A model generated the notes under the pieces. It did no database searches and was not told where the DNA came from. It worked only from the letters and a program-made list of their open reading frames with translations. Below, piece by piece: positions 9,214 to 19,013 of a stretch of DNA of 64,000 nucleotides. The DNA lies in contig NZ_LQZA01000001.1 of NCBI RefSeq assembly GCF_001581925.1, positions 248,001 to 312,000 on the forward strand, read 5' to 3'. This DNA is from Ferrovum sp. PN-J185 (GTDB lineage: Bacteria; Pseudomonadota; Gammaproteobacteria; Burkholderiales; Ferrovaceae). Position 1 is the stretch's first letter, and every line of letters starts with the position of its first letter. The position numbers were made by a program, and so were the translations under genes.

Positions 9214-10581
9214 ATGGGGATTATTGAAACACTAGCGGCTTTTCTTTTTACGCTACTCGTTTTAATTACAGTTCATGAGTTTGGCCATTACTATGTGGCT
9301 AAGCGTGCTGGAGTGAAAGTATTACGTTTTTCCATTGGCTTTGGTAAGCCTATCTGGCAGAAACGGATTGGGCCTGATAAGACCGAATGGGCTTTAGGTA
9401 TATTGCCTTTAGGTGGTTATGTGAAAATGCTTGATGAACGTGAGGCACCAGTTGCTCATAATGAATTACATCGCGCTTTTAATAATCAAACTCTTGGTAA
9501 ACGTTTTGCTATAGTCAGTGCAGGCCCCTTGGCTAACTTTATATTAGCCATTTTGTTGTTTACTATCCTAAATATGATTGGCATTCCAGGAATGCGTCCT
9601 TTCATAGACCAGCCTGCCAAAGGAACTATCGCTGATGCGGCTGGATTGAAAGGGGGAGAGCTTATTGTTGCTGTAGATAACAAGCCCGTCTCAAGCTGGA
9701 ACGATCTGGAACCCTTATTAGTTGAGAAAATACTTAGTGAACAACAAGTTAACTTACAAACGCAAGATGATGCGGGGCATGTGGCTTTTAAAAAGTTAGA
9801 TCTTTTTGGATTTGATATGGCGCACGCAGATCAGGATCTCATTAAAGATATTGGAGTATTACCTTGGAATCCTCCTATGGCGCCTGTGGTTGGAAAAATC
9901 TTACCTGATAGTCCCGCTGCAAAAGCCAATCTAAAAGAGGGAGATAGGGTTATTTCGGTTAATCAAGAGAAAGTTGAGGATTGGCAAGCATTAGTCAAAA
10001 TCATTCAATCTCAACCGGGTCACACTGTATCTCTCAAGGTTGAGCGTTCGGGGCAGTTGCTACCACTTCAATTAACTCCCGAGTCAGTAAAAAGCAATGA
10101 TGGCAAATTAATTGGTCGTATAGGTGTGATGCCACAGCGCGATAGCGCTCTAGTAAACAAACTAAAGGTAACAGTACGCTATCCTTTGGGTGTAGCCGTG
10201 ATGAAGTCTGTTGATAAAACCTGGAATGTAACGGCTTTAACTTTTAAAAGTTTTGCCATGATGTTAGTTGGTAAGGCCTCTTGGAAGAGTATAGGTGGGC
10301 CAGTTCAAATTGCAGGATTTGCTGGAGAGACCGCTAAATTAGGAATTATTCCCTTTTTGTCTTTTGTGGCATTAATTAGTATCAGTCTTGGCGCATTGAA
10401 TTTACTTCCAATTCCGGTATTAGATGGCGGTTATTTGTTGTATTATGTAGTGGAATTATTAAAAGGGAGTCCTGTTTCCGATTCTGTGGTCGCTTTTACT
10501 CAAAGAATTGGTCTCGTGTTACTGACTGCATTAATGGTATTTGCCTTATATAACGATATACATAGATTGTTAACTAATTAA
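9214..10581 (+). CDS. rseP: Site-2 zinc metalloprotease RseP
   Basis: Inner-membrane intramembrane protease that cleaves anti-sigma factors in the envelope stress response and clears signal peptides. 455 residues. The zinc motif HEFGH is at 21-25 in the first membrane helix. The third ligand is in LDGG near 403-406 close to the C-terminal helices. Between them are two PDZ-like segments around DSPAAKANLKEGDRVISV and the preceding repeat. Located directly before bamA, as is usual in proteobacteria. Confidence 0.96.
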   Translation: MGIIETLAAFLFTLLVLITVHEFGHYYVAKRAGVKVLRFSIGFGKPIWQKRIGPDKTEWALGILPLGGYVKMLDEREAPVAHNELHRAFNNQTLGKRFAIVSAGPLANFILAILLFTILNMIGIPGMRPFIDQPAKGTIADAAGLKGGELIVAVDNKPVSSWNDLEPLLVEKILSEQQVNLQTQDDAGHVAFKKLDLFGFDMAHADQDLIKDIGVLPWNPPMAPVVGKILPDSPAAKANLKEGDRVISVNQEKVEDWQALVKIIQSQPGHTVSLKVERSGQLLPLQLTPESVKSNDGKLIGRIGVMPQRDSALVNKLKVTVRYPLGVAVMKSVDKTWNVTALTFKSFAMMLVGKASWKSIGGPVQIAGFAGETAKLGIIPFLSFVALISISLGALNLLPIPVLDGGYLLYYVVELLKGSPVSDSVVAFTQRIGLVLLTALMVFALYNDIHRLLTN

Positions 10582-10590
10582 CCTGATTTC

Positions 10591-12885
10591 ATGATCAAAC
10601 GATTACTTTCTGCACTGTTGTTGTGCTCATTTAGCTTGGCTGCTTTTGCTTTAAATTCCTTTGTTATTAAGGATATTAGGGTGGAGGGGGCACAACGTAT
10701 TGAAGTGGGTACAATATTTACCTACTTGCCCATTAAAGTTGGCGACAAAGTAACCGATGAAAAGGCTTCCGAAGCACTTAAAGCACTTTACGGAACGGGG
10801 TTTTTCTCAGATGTAGTGCTCGAGGAAGATCATGATGTACTGGTTGTAAAAGTTCATGAACGTCCAGCTATCGCCAAGTTGGAAATTAATGGATCAAAAG
10901 AATTTCCGAAGGACCAACTCAAAGAAGCTTTGAAGTCAATTGGCTTGGTTGAAGGGCGCATCTATGATAAGTCAATCCTTGATAAAGCTGAAAAAGAGTT
11001 AAAAAGACAATATTTAAGTAAAGGGCATTATGCCGCGCAGGTGATAGCAACTGTTACGCCTATGGATCGCAATCGTGTGGCAATTACCTTAAATATCGTA
11101 GAAGGGGATTCCTCTGAAATTAAATCTATTAATATTATTGGCGTAAAAGCATTTAAAGAAAAAGAATTATTAGATCAGCTTAAACTCTCAACTCACGATT
11201 GGATTAGTTGGTATACCAAAAACGACCAGTACTCAAAACAAAAGCTCAGTGGTGACTTGGAAACATTAAAAAGCTTTTATGAAGACCGTGGTTACCTAGA
11301 GTTTGCTATTCTTTCAACGCAAGTTTCTATTTCTCCAGATAAGCTTGGTATTTATATCACTATTGTTATTTCTGAAGGAAAACGCTATACCGTTTCAGAC
11401 GTTAAGATGGCTGGACGTTTCGTTGTACCAAGAAAAGAGTTAGAAAAACTCATTGAAATTAAAAAAGGTGAGATTTTTTCTCGACAAAAGGTCACTGAAT
11501 CCATTAAGGCTATGACAGATCGCTTGGCTAACGAAGGCTATTCTTTTGCTAATATCAATGCTAACCCACAAGTTAACAAAGACAATCAAACGGCCTCTTT
11601 CACTTTTGTGGTTGATCCAGGCCGTCGTGTTTATGTGCGACACGTTAATATTTATGGTAACGCAAAAACTCGAGATGAAGTAATACGTCGTGAGGTTCGC
11701 CAACTTGAAGGAAGCTGGTACTCAATTGCAAAAATCAATCGATCAAAAGAGCGTATTGATCGATTGGGCTTTTTTAAAGAGGTTACTGTAGATACAAAAC
11801 CCGTTCCCGGTACCACAGATCAGGTTGATGTTAATTTTACTGTGGTTGAGCAGCAAACAGGTTCTATTCAATTGGGTGCAGGTTACTCACAAGTACAAAA
11901 AATTATTTTGAGTGGAAGTATTAGTCAAAATAACTTATTTGGAACAGGTAACTCATTAACGCTTGCTTTAAACACTGGTCTAGTCAGCCGTAATGTGTCG
12001 CTAACTTATTTCAATCCCTACTGGACTGAGGACGGCATTGGACGATCTTATAGTATCTATGATCAGTCGTTAGATACAACATCTTTAATTGGCGTTAGCC
12101 CGTACAGTACTAATACGCTCGGTGCTGATACGCATTGGACTGTACCATTAAGTGAAACTAACGCATATACATTTGGTTTTGGTGTGGAAACAACCAGTGT
12201 CAATGTGTATACAGGTAGCCCGCTGCAATATTTGGGATTCGTCAATCAGTTTGGTGATTTGGCTAGAACAATTAAAAGTGACATTGGCTTCACTAAAGAT
12301 ACCCGAGACAGTATTCTCTACCCAACAAGAGGGGCCAATCAGCGTTATCGCCTAGAAGTAGGGTTGCCTGGTGCCGACTTGAAATACTATAAGGCTACCG
12401 CTGATGATCAGTGGCTTCATCCCACGTTTAATAAGGATATTACCTTTTCAGCTTCATCACATTTGGGTTATGCCAATGGTTACGGTGGCCAACCCTTAGC
12501 CTTCTTTAAAAACTTCTTTGCTGGTGGTCCTAATTCAGTTCGTGGTTATTATCCATTTAGTATGGGGCCTCAAGCACAGGATATTTACGGTAATATTTAT
12601 AACTTAGGCGGTGCCAAGCTTGCTACCGGAAGCTTAGAGTTTTATTTCCCGTTCCCAGGGTTATCTAACGATCGATCCTTCCGTTTAAGCACATTCTTGG
12701 ATGGTGGTAATGTTTTTGCGCAGAACCAACCTATTTCAACCAGTCAATTCCGTTATTCTTATGGTGTGGGGTTAAATTGGTATTCACCAATGGGGCCGTT
12801 ACAATTTAGCTATGCATTTCCCTTTAAAACCCAACCCTATGATAATATTGAGCGATTACAGTTTCAGTTAGGTTCAACATTTTAA
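10591..12885 (+). CDS. bamA: Outer membrane protein assembly factor BamA
   Basis: Central beta-barrel of the BAM complex that inserts outer-membrane proteins. 764 residues. A signal peptide (cleavage after SLAAFA, about residue 20) is followed by five POTRA domains and a C-terminal 16-strand barrel. The barrel lid motif appears as VRGYYPF (canonical VRGF), and the protein ends in a terminal Phe (LGSTF), as expected for an outer-membrane insertion signal. The partner lipoprotein BamD is encoded at 32334-33134 in this window. Confidence 0.97.
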   Translation: MIKRLLSALLLCSFSLAAFALNSFVIKDIRVEGAQRIEVGTIFTYLPIKVGDKVTDEKASEALKALYGTGFFSDVVLEEDHDVLVVKVHERPAIAKLEINGSKEFPKDQLKEALKSIGLVEGRIYDKSILDKAEKELKRQYLSKGHYAAQVIATVTPMDRNRVAITLNIVEGDSSEIKSINIIGVKAFKEKELLDQLKLSTHDWISWYTKNDQYSKQKLSGDLETLKSFYEDRGYLEFAILSTQVSISPDKLGIYITIVISEGKRYTVSDVKMAGRFVVPRKELEKLIEIKKGEIFSRQKVTESIKAMTDRLANEGYSFANINANPQVNKDNQTASFTFVVDPGRRVYVRHVNIYGNAKTRDEVIRREVRQLEGSWYSIAKINRSKERIDRLGFFKEVTVDTKPVPGTTDQVDVNFTVVEQQTGSIQLGAGYSQVQKIILSGSISQNNLFGTGNSLTLALNTGLVSRNVSLTYFNPYWTEDGIGRSYSIYDQSLDTTSLIGVSPYSTNTLGADTHWTVPLSETNAYTFGFGVETTSVNVYTGSPLQYLGFVNQFGDLARTIKSDIGFTKDTRDSILYPTRGANQRYRLEVGLPGADLKYYKATADDQWLHPTFNKDITFSASSHLGYANGYGGQPLAFFKNFFAGGPNSVRGYYPFSMGPQAQDIYGNIYNLGGAKLATGSLEFYFPFPGLSNDRSFRLSTFLDGGNVFAQNQPISTSQFRYSYGVGLNWYSPMGPLQFSYAFPFKTQPYDNIERLQFQLGSTF

Positions 12886-12897
12886 GAGAGTACTGAT

Positions 12898-13398
12898 ATG
12901 AAATTCTTAAGACTAGTTTTAGCAATGGTGCTTTTATCTGCGATTCCAGCAGTGTATGCGGATAACGTAAAAATTGGCTGGATTAACATCGAGCGTATTT
13001 TCCGTGAAGCTGCCCCTGCTCAAAAAGCAACTAAAAAGCTCGAAAAAGAGTTTGCTGCGCGTGATGCAGATTTACAACGTTTAGGAAAACAAGCTCGAGA
13101 CCTACAAACATCGCTAGATCGTGATGGCATGACCATGTCTGAGTCTGATCGTAATGCAAAACAACGAGAGTTAGCTGACTTAAATCGCGAATTCCAACGC
13201 AAGCAAAGAGAGTTTCGTGAAGACTTAAATACCCGCCGTAATGAAGAATTAGCTGGTATTCAAGAAAGAGCAAACCAAGTTATTCGTCAGATAGCCGTAT
13301 CAGAAAAGTATGACTTGATCATATCTGATGTTATTTATGCTAGCCCAACTATTGATATTACTGACAAAGTATTAAAGTCTTTAGCCGATAAACAATAG
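12898..13398 (+). CDS. skp: Periplasmic chaperone Skp/OmpH
   Basis: Holds unfolded outer-membrane proteins in the periplasm and hands them to BAM. 166 residues. Signal peptide with likely cleavage after AVYA (about residue 21). The rest is a long, highly charged helical coiled coil, the Skp tentacle pattern. Position between bamA and lpxD is the conserved one. Confidence 0.93.
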   Translation: MKFLRLVLAMVLLSAIPAVYADNVKIGWINIERIFREAAPAQKATKKLEKEFAARDADLQRLGKQARDLQTSLDRDGMTMSESDRNAKQRELADLNREFQRKQREFREDLNTRRNEELAGIQERANQVIRQIAVSEKYDLIISDVIYASPTIDITDKVLKSLADKQ

Positions 13399-13407
13399 GT
13401 AATCTGT

Positions 13408-14442
13408 TTGAAGTCTAAGCATTCATTTACTCTGTCGCAGTTAGCTGAACTTTGTGATGTCGAGTTGTCTGGTAATGGTTCCGAGCTTATTAGTGGTATC
13501 GGAACCATTGGTGGTGCTAAAAAAGGTGAAATCACTTTTTTAGCGAATTCTCTTTACCGAGATTCTCTTAAAAATACTCAAGCCAGTGCAGTAATTTTAT
13601 CTACAGTAGATCAATCCTTTTCTCCAACACACTGCTTAATCAGCGCAAATCCCTACGCAACCTATGCAAAAGTTGCTCAGTTATTATTCCCCTTTGATGA
13701 AAAACCTTCTCGTGTTCATTCAAGTGCTGTGGTAGCGGATGACGTTGTATTGCCTCAGAGCATTAGTATTGGTGCACATGTGGTGATAGAGTCTGGCGTG
13801 CGCTTAGGAGAAGGAGTAGTTATTGAGGCTGGGTGCTATATAGGGCAAGATTGTGTTATTGGTAATGAGACATATCTGTATCCTCACGTCACCTTATATC
13901 ACCAAACACAGATTGGCCAGCGTGCCATTGTTCATTCAGGAGTAGTGGTTGGTTCGGATGGCTTTGGCATGGCGTGGGACAAAGGTAAATGGATTAAAAT
14001 ACCGCAAATTGGTCAGGTAATCATTGGTGATGATGTTGAGATTGGTGCCAATACAACCATTGATCGTGGTGCCATTGATAACACTATTATTGAAGATGGT
14101 GTGAAATTGGATAATCAAATCCAAATTGCTCATAATTGTCATGTTGGTGCTCATACTGTTATTGCTGGTTGTACTGGCGTGTCAGGAAGTACTAAAATTG
14201 GCAAACACTGTCGCATTGGTGGTGGAGTAGGAATTGTTGGTCATTTGGAGATTTGTGATGGCGTAACAGTAACAGGATTTACTATGATTACAAAATCCAT
14301 CACTGAACCTGGCGTCTACTCTTCAGGTGTCCCCGGAGCACAACATAAAGAGTGGTTGGAAACATTGGTTTATTTGCGTCATTTGCCGGATTGGGCAAAA
14401 CGAATTAAAGCGTTAGAAAAAGTAACTAAAAAAGAGGAGTAG
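13408..14442 (+). CDS. lpxD: UDP-3-O-acylglucosamine N-acyltransferase
   Basis: Third step of lipid A synthesis: N-acylation of UDP-3-O-acyl-glucosamine. 344 residues. The N-terminal uridine-binding domain (FTLSQLAELCDVELSG) is followed by a left-handed beta helix of hexapeptide repeats from about residue 105, with the catalytic His in QIAHNCHVG. The start is an unusual TTG at 13408. No in-frame ATG fits the family N-terminus, and an AGG lies about eight bases upstream. Confidence 0.95.
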   Translation: MKSKHSFTLSQLAELCDVELSGNGSELISGIGTIGGAKKGEITFLANSLYRDSLKNTQASAVILSTVDQSFSPTHCLISANPYATYAKVAQLLFPFDEKPSRVHSSAVVADDVVLPQSISIGAHVVIESGVRLGEGVVIEAGCYIGQDCVIGNETYLYPHVTLYHQTQIGQRAIVHSGVVVGSDGFGMAWDKGKWIKIPQIGQVIIGDDVEIGANTTIDRGAIDNTIIEDGVKLDNQIQIAHNCHVGAHTVIAGCTGVSGSTKIGKHCRIGGGVGIVGHLEICDGVTVTGFTMITKSITEPGVYSSGVPGAQHKEWLETLVYLRHLPDWAKRIKALEKVTKKEE

Positions 14443-14450
14443 GGAATATC

Positions 14451-14903
14451 ATGGCTATTATGGATATCAAAGAAGTGATGAAATATCTTCCTCACCGATA
14501 CCCTTTTTTGCTTATCGATAAAGTAGTTGAGTTAAATGTTGGGGAGTCCATTACGGCTATCAAAAATATCACCATGAATGAAGAGTTTTTTCAGGGACAT
14601 TTTCCTGATCACCCTGTTATGCCTGGTGTATTGATTATTGAGGCAATGGCCCAAGCTGCTGCGTTGCTAAGTTATAAAACAGAAGGTAAGCAACCTAATG
14701 GTAATTTAGTAACCTATTTTATTGGTATTGATAAAGCCCGTTTTAGGGCACCTGTTTTCCCTGGTGATCAGCTGACACTTAAAGCTAAATTATTACGTCG
14801 CTCATCACGCTTGTGGAAATATGAAACACAAGCATTAGTGGACGGTAAAGTTGTGTCTGAGGCTGAATTGCTGTGTACTGAAAAGAATATTAACGAAGAA
14901 TGA
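14451..14903 (+). CDS. fabZ: 3-hydroxyacyl-ACP dehydratase
   Basis: Dehydrates 3-hydroxyacyl-ACP in fatty-acid elongation, competing with LpxA/LpxD for the same substrate pool. 150 residues, hot-dog fold. The catalytic block FQGHFPDHPVMPGVLIIEAMAQ carries His50 and Glu64. A second in-frame ATG lies nine bases downstream. The stop overlaps the lpxA start (ATGA). Confidence 0.97.
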   Translation: MAIMDIKEVMKYLPHRYPFLLIDKVVELNVGESITAIKNITMNEEFFQGHFPDHPVMPGVLIIEAMAQAAALLSYKTEGKQPNGNLVTYFIGIDKARFRAPVFPGDQLTLKAKLLRRSSRLWKYETQALVDGKVVSEAELLCTEKNINEE

Positions 14904-15676
14904 TGATCCATCCATCTGCGATAATTCATCCTAAAGCCCAACTTGATGAAGGGGTTAGAGTAGGGGCGTATTCTATTATTGATGAGCAAGTAACCATTGG
15001 TAAGGATACGGTGATTGGCGATCATGTTAAGATTTCTGGTAAAACCACAATAGGGCAACGCAATAAAATTTATTCCTTTGCTGCTCTTGGTGGAGACCCA
15101 CAAGACAAAAAATACCGTGGTGAAAATACGGCTCTAGAGATTGGCCACGATAATGTTATCAGAGAGTTTTGTACTTTTAACATAGGCACTATTGATGATG
15201 GTGGAGTAACTCGTTTAGGTAACCATAATTGGATTATGGCTTACGTACATCTAGCACATGATTGTCAGGTGGGTAACCATACCACTTTTGCAAATAACGC
15301 GAGTTTAGCAGGGCACGTTCATGTGGGTGACTGGGCTATATTGGCAGGTTTTTCTGGTGTACATCAATTCTGTCGTGTTGGTGCTCATAGCTTTATTGGT
15401 ATTTCAGCTGTTGTCACTCAAGATGTTCCACCCTTCGTGACAGTTGCTGGTAACCCTACTAGTCCTCACGGTATTAATAGTGAAGGTCTGAAACGACGTG
15501 GTTACTCTTCAGAGGAGATCATGGCTATTAAACGGGCTTATCGAAAACTATATCGCTCATCCTTGTCACTTGATGAAGCTAAAAATGATATTCAAGAAAT
15601 TGTGAGCGATTACCCAAAGGTACAATTGTTTCTCGATTTTCTTTTACAACCTAGCCCTCGAGGCATAATGCGCTGA
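14900..15676 (+). CDS. lpxA: UDP-N-acetylglucosamine acyltransferase
   Basis: First step of lipid A synthesis, transferring 3-hydroxyacyl from ACP to UDP-GlcNAc. 258 residues, a trimeric left-handed beta helix with hexapeptide repeats. The catalytic His is H120 in AYVHLAHDCQVG. A second ATG follows directly (ATGATG), so the start is uncertain by one codon. It overlaps fabZ by four bases and lpxB by one. Confidence 0.97.
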   Translation: MMIHPSAIIHPKAQLDEGVRVGAYSIIDEQVTIGKDTVIGDHVKISGKTTIGQRNKIYSFAALGGDPQDKKYRGENTALEIGHDNVIREFCTFNIGTIDDGGVTRLGNHNWIMAYVHLAHDCQVGNHTTFANNASLAGHVHVGDWAILAGFSGVHQFCRVGAHSFIGISAVVTQDVPPFVTVAGNPTSPHGINSEGLKRRGYSSEEIMAIKRAYRKLYRSSLSLDEAKNDIQEIVSDYPKVQLFLDFLLQPSPRGIMR

Positions 15677-16821
15677 TGTTAAGAGTGGGGGTTGTAGCCG
15701 GGGAAGCATCAGGTGATCAGCTGGGCGCCTCACTCATTCGTATACTCAAACAACATTATCCTGATATCTATTTTGAAGGGATTGCTGGCCCTCTTATGAT
15801 GAAAGAGGGGGCACACTCTTTATTTCCTATGGACAAGTTATCTGTAAGGGGATATTGGGAAGTATTACGCTCTCTTCGTGAATTATTGTCTATACGCAAA
15901 AAAATCATTGCTCATTTTATCCATCAACCGCCTGATTTGTTTATAGGTATTGATGCCCCTGATTTTAACTTGGGGGTTGAAGAACAACTCCATGCACGCG
16001 GTATTAAAACCATTCAAATGGTAGCACCAACGGTATGGGCTTGGCGTGAGGGAAGATTACCTCTCATTCAACGGGCAGTAGATCGTTTATTAGTCGTTTT
16101 CCCGTTTGAAAAACAGTATTTTGCTACTCATCGAGTAACCTCTACTTATATCGGCCATCCCTTAGTGAATCAACTGCCTCATCCTGTTAACCGTAAAGCA
16201 GTAAGAGAGTCTTTGTTTATTAATGATAAAGATCATGTGGTAGCACTGTTACCTGGTAGTCGCTCTTCAGAAATAGAATACCATGCTCGTTTATTTATGA
16301 ATGTAGCAAAAGAAGTCAGTAAACATAATAAACCAGTTACTTTTTTAATCCCTTTTATTAATACTAAATTGAAAGAGTTATTTTGTCAGCTAGCTGGAGA
16401 TTCACTGAACGATGTTCATATCATGATGCTTGAGGAAAATGCGCATCGGGTGTTGAGTGCGGCTGATGTGGCCTTAGTGGCATCAGGAACTGCGACACTT
16501 GAGGCTGCATTATTTGATTGTCCACAAGTGGTGACCTATAAACTATCAGCATTTACCGCTTGGATGGTTCGTCGCAAAAAGAAAAAGGGTTTTGTTGCAC
16601 TACCTAATTTGATTTTAAATCAACCCATCATTGATGAATGGCTTCAAGAAAAAGCTACGGTTGAAAATATCACAGCTAGTTTAGATGAACTACTTAGTAA
16701 CCAGGTTAAACGTGACATTATGTTGTCAGCCTACCAAAACATGCGTCAGGAACTATCCATTGATACTGAACAAGCCATCATTGATGGGGTAAGGTTGGTA
16801 CTCGAGAATCATGCTATTTAG
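15676..16821 (+). CDS. lpxB: Lipid-A-disaccharide synthase
   Basis: GT-B glycosyltransferase that joins UDP-2,3-diacylglucosamine and lipid X on the inner membrane. 381 residues, normal for the family. The N-terminus shows [16 protein letters not shown]; later blocks include [21 protein letters not shown] and [11 protein letters not shown]. Its end overlaps the rnhB start by 11 bases. Confidence 0.96.
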   Translation: MLRVGVVAGEASGDQLGASLIRILKQHYPDIYFEGIAGPLMMKEGAHSLFPMDKLSVRGYWEVLRSLRELLSIRKKIIAHFIHQPPDLFIGIDAPDFNLGVEEQLHARGIKTIQMVAPTVWAWREGRLPLIQRAVDRLLVVFPFEKQYFATHRVTSTYIGHPLVNQLPHPVNRKAVRESLFINDKDHVVALLPGSRSSEIEYHARLFMNVAKEVSKHNKPVTFLIPFINTKLKELFCQLAGDSLNDVHIMMLEENAHRVLSAADVALVASGTATLEAALFDCPQVVTYKLSAFTAWMVRRKKKKGFVALPNLILNQPIIDEWLQEKATVENITASLDELLSNQVKRDIMLSAYQNMRQELSIDTEQAIIDGVRLVLENHAI

Positions 16822-17419
16822 AAAAAAGATTGGACTGAAAGACAGTCTTGATGATTTAGTTGGTCTTACAGTGGGGTTGGATGAAGCAGGACGAGGTCCC
16901 ATAGCAGGCCCTGTTGTCGCAGCAGCTGTAATACTGAATTCAGTGCATCCTATTGTAGGGCTAAATGACTCAAAAAAAATATCAGAATCAAAAAGAGAAA
17001 AGCTTGCTTTGTTAATCAAAGAGAACGCCTTATCATGGGCTGTGGCTTCTGCTAGTGTGGAAGAAATTGATGAGTTAAATATCTTACAAGCATCCTTACT
17101 TGCCATGAAACGCGCACTGAATCAGTTATCAGTACATCCTGACTACGTATTGATCGATGGCAATCAATTCATTGAATGCGACTATCCCATGTATGCTGTT
17201 GTCTCTGGAGATGCGAGAATTGAATCGATTTCTGCTGCATCTATTTTGGCTAAAACAGAACGCGATAAAACGATGCTTCAATTACATCAACACTATCCGC
17301 AGTATGGTTTTGCTCAACACAAAGGGTATCCAACCAAAATGCATCTTCAAACCCTGCATCAGTTTGGGGTTAGTTCCCACCACAGAAAAAGTTTTGGGCC
17401 AGTGAGGGAGTTATTATGA
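16811..17419 (+). CDS. rnhB: Ribonuclease HII
   Basis: Removes ribonucleotides and RNA from RNA-DNA hybrids. 202 residues. The signature [16 protein letters not shown] gives catalytic Asp24 and Glu25. The third and fourth acidic positions are expected in LIDGNQ and in [12 protein letters not shown]. The C-terminal [14 protein letters not shown] is typical. It follows lpxB, the usual neighbour in proteobacteria. Confidence 0.96.
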   Translation: MLFRKKIGLKDSLDDLVGLTVGLDEAGRGPIAGPVVAAAVILNSVHPIVGLNDSKKISESKREKLALLIKENALSWAVASASVEEIDELNILQASLLAMKRALNQLSVHPDYVLIDGNQFIECDYPMYAVVSGDARIESISAASILAKTERDKTMLQLHQHYPQYGFAQHKGYPTKMHLQTLHQFGVSSHHRKSFGPVRELL

Positions 17420-18195
17420 AAATAATTACCTCCTCAGATAATTTACTTATACGTCATATTCTTTCACTTAATAAAGACAACGCTTATCGGTTGGATAGGC
17501 AGCAGGTAGTAATTGAAGGGATACATTTAGTCCAGTCCCTCTTTAAATTTAAGAGAGACTGTATTGTTTCTCTTGTCTACTCTCAAGATAAGCGAACGCA
17601 CAAAGAAGTGCGTGAGTTGATTGATGGCTTTGAAGGTGAACTCATCGAAGTACCTCATCAGTTATTCAAGAAAATAAGTACGCTCAATGCGCCGGATGGT
17701 GTATTGGCTGTTATGACTATGTTGCATGCAGAGTCTACAATAGTACCTAACGGTTTTCATTTGGCGCTTGATACGATTCAAGACCCGGGTAATGTAGGTA
17801 CTTTATTACGTTCTGCTGCGGCTAGTGGTTTTAATACTGTGCTGTTGTCAAAAGGATGCGCTCATGCATGGTCACCGAAAGTGCTACGCGCGGGGATGGG
17901 TGCGCATTTTGAGCTCACTATTTTTGAGCAGGTGGATTTAGAAAAAGAGTTATATAATCCTTTACAGACTGTATGGGTAGCAACCTTATCTGAGTGTAGC
18001 CAACCTTACTACGGTATCAATCTAGCAGAGCCTTTTACTTTGATAGTCGGTAATGAAGGGGCAGGTGTTGATAGTAAGCTTCAACTCTGCTATCCCAATC
18101 ATTTAAAGGTACCTATGCAAGGGAGTACTGAGTCATTAAATGCAGCGGTAGCAGGCTCAATTATTATGTTTGAAAGCTTGCGACAACGACAATAA
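17416..18195 (+). CDS. TrmH-family (SpoU) RNA 2'-O-methyltransferase, target unknown
   Basis: Trefoil-knot methyltransferase that uses SAM to methylate a ribose 2'-OH in rRNA or tRNA. 259 residues. An N-terminal substrate-binding region (about 1-95) is followed by the three SpoU motifs: [24 protein letters not shown], and [18 protein letters not shown]. The family covers rRNA and tRNA enzymes, and the sequence alone does not tell which. It overlaps rnhB by four bases and ends two bases from a convergent gene, with no clear terminator between. Confidence 0.88.
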   Translation: MKIITSSDNLLIRHILSLNKDNAYRLDRQQVVIEGIHLVQSLFKFKRDCIVSLVYSQDKRTHKEVRELIDGFEGELIEVPHQLFKKISTLNAPDGVLAVMTMLHAESTIVPNGFHLALDTIQDPGNVGTLLRSAAASGFNTVLLSKGCAHAWSPKVLRAGMGAHFELTIFEQVDLEKELYNPLQTVWVATLSECSQPYYGINLAEPFTLIVGNEGAGVDSKLQLCYPNHLKVPMQGSTESLNAAVAGSIIMFESLRQRQ

Positions 18196-18196
18196 C

Positions 18197-18895
18197 TCAC
18201 CAGATTTTGATCGCAAAAATAGCTCCAATTTGTATCGCATTGCCATTAGCACTTTGATTATTTAGTAATCCATTGAAGTGGAAATAACCAATTTCCGGGA
18301 CAAAACTTGTGCTATCCGTCAGTTTGATTTTGCCGCCTGATGCGATACCAAGTGCGTTGAAATGATTAGATCCTGTGCTGCCAACTGCTGTTGGGATGGC
18401 TGTATATACTTCTCGTAATTCTGTAAACCAAGTATATTTAGGACTGATGGCATGACTTAGAATGAGATCAGCACCAGGGCTGTATGCACTTTTGGATGTG
18501 CCGGAGATATCAAGATAGGAGTAGGCGACGCCCCCTACTAAGGCAATTTGATAGGGATCATTAACGTTGGTTAGTCTTTTCTTGAGGTCAACTTCACTCC
18601 CTAGAGTTGGACCAACACTAGTGAAAGGTAGAGCAACTTGAACCAGACGATAGCCAATATCAGTATCTTCATTTAATCCATACCGAATTCCAGCATGAGG
18701 TATTGCCCCAGTGAAACTGTTACTCTGCGGGTTACCCACCCTTGCAAATTGAGCTCCCGTTCCAGCAATTACCCCAAGGCTCCCCGGAGAGAGAGTGTTG
18801 GCGTCAGAAAACCCTAATAACCAAAAAGCATTAGAGTACTGATAAAAAAATAAAAGAGCGCATAATAGGCTCAATTGTTTTAAAGATTGGGTCAT
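18197..18895 (-). CDS. Unrecognised exported protein, probable outer-membrane beta-barrel
   Basis: I do not recognise this gene. The 232-residue product has a signal peptide (hydrophobic LSLLCALLFFY, likely cleavage after SNA near residue 23). The rest is strand-like, with glycine-rich and alternating segments, no cysteines in the mature part, and ends in AIFAIKIW. The terminal aromatic and alternating pattern fit a small outer-membrane barrel. It is downstream of ppsR on the same strand, across a 118-base gap. Confidence 0.6.
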   Translation of the reverse strand: MTQSLKQLSLLCALLFFYQYSNAFWLLGFSDANTLSPGSLGVIAGTGAQFARVGNPQSNSFTGAIPHAGIRYGLNEDTDIGYRLVQVALPFTSVGPTLGSEVDLKKRLTNVNDPYQIALVGGVAYSYLDISGTSKSAYSPGADLILSHAISPKYTWFTELREVYTAIPTAVGSTGSNHFNALGIASGGKIKLTDSTSFVPEIGYFHFNGLLNNQSANGNAIQIGAIFAIKIW

Positions 18896-18957
18896 ATTAA
18901 GTTAACTTGTTATAAATTTAAGTTTTTGGAGTAACAGATTAATTACAAGTTCAGTTA

Positions 18958-18994
18958 GTTGACATCCTCCCTGCCCTAAACGGCAATAATTTCT
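18958..18994 (+). repeat. Possible relic of an IS200/IS605-type element end
   Basis: GTTGACATCCTCCCTGCCCT (18958-18977), then AAACGGCAATAATTTCTG, resembles the hairpin-bearing end found at many IS605/IS1341-type elements: GTTGACATCCTCCCCGCCC, a short loop and its complement. Only a four-base stem (TGCC/GGCA, 18972-18985) remains, and no transposase or tnpB is nearby. The comparison is from memory. Confidence 0.3.
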
Positions 18995-19013
18995 GAGTAA
19001 AAAGGTTGAAAGT

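Noticed and set aside
17416-18195. Naming the SpoU-family gene rlmB or trmL
   Set aside because: The motifs define the family only; the N-terminal domain does not let me assign the target RNA.
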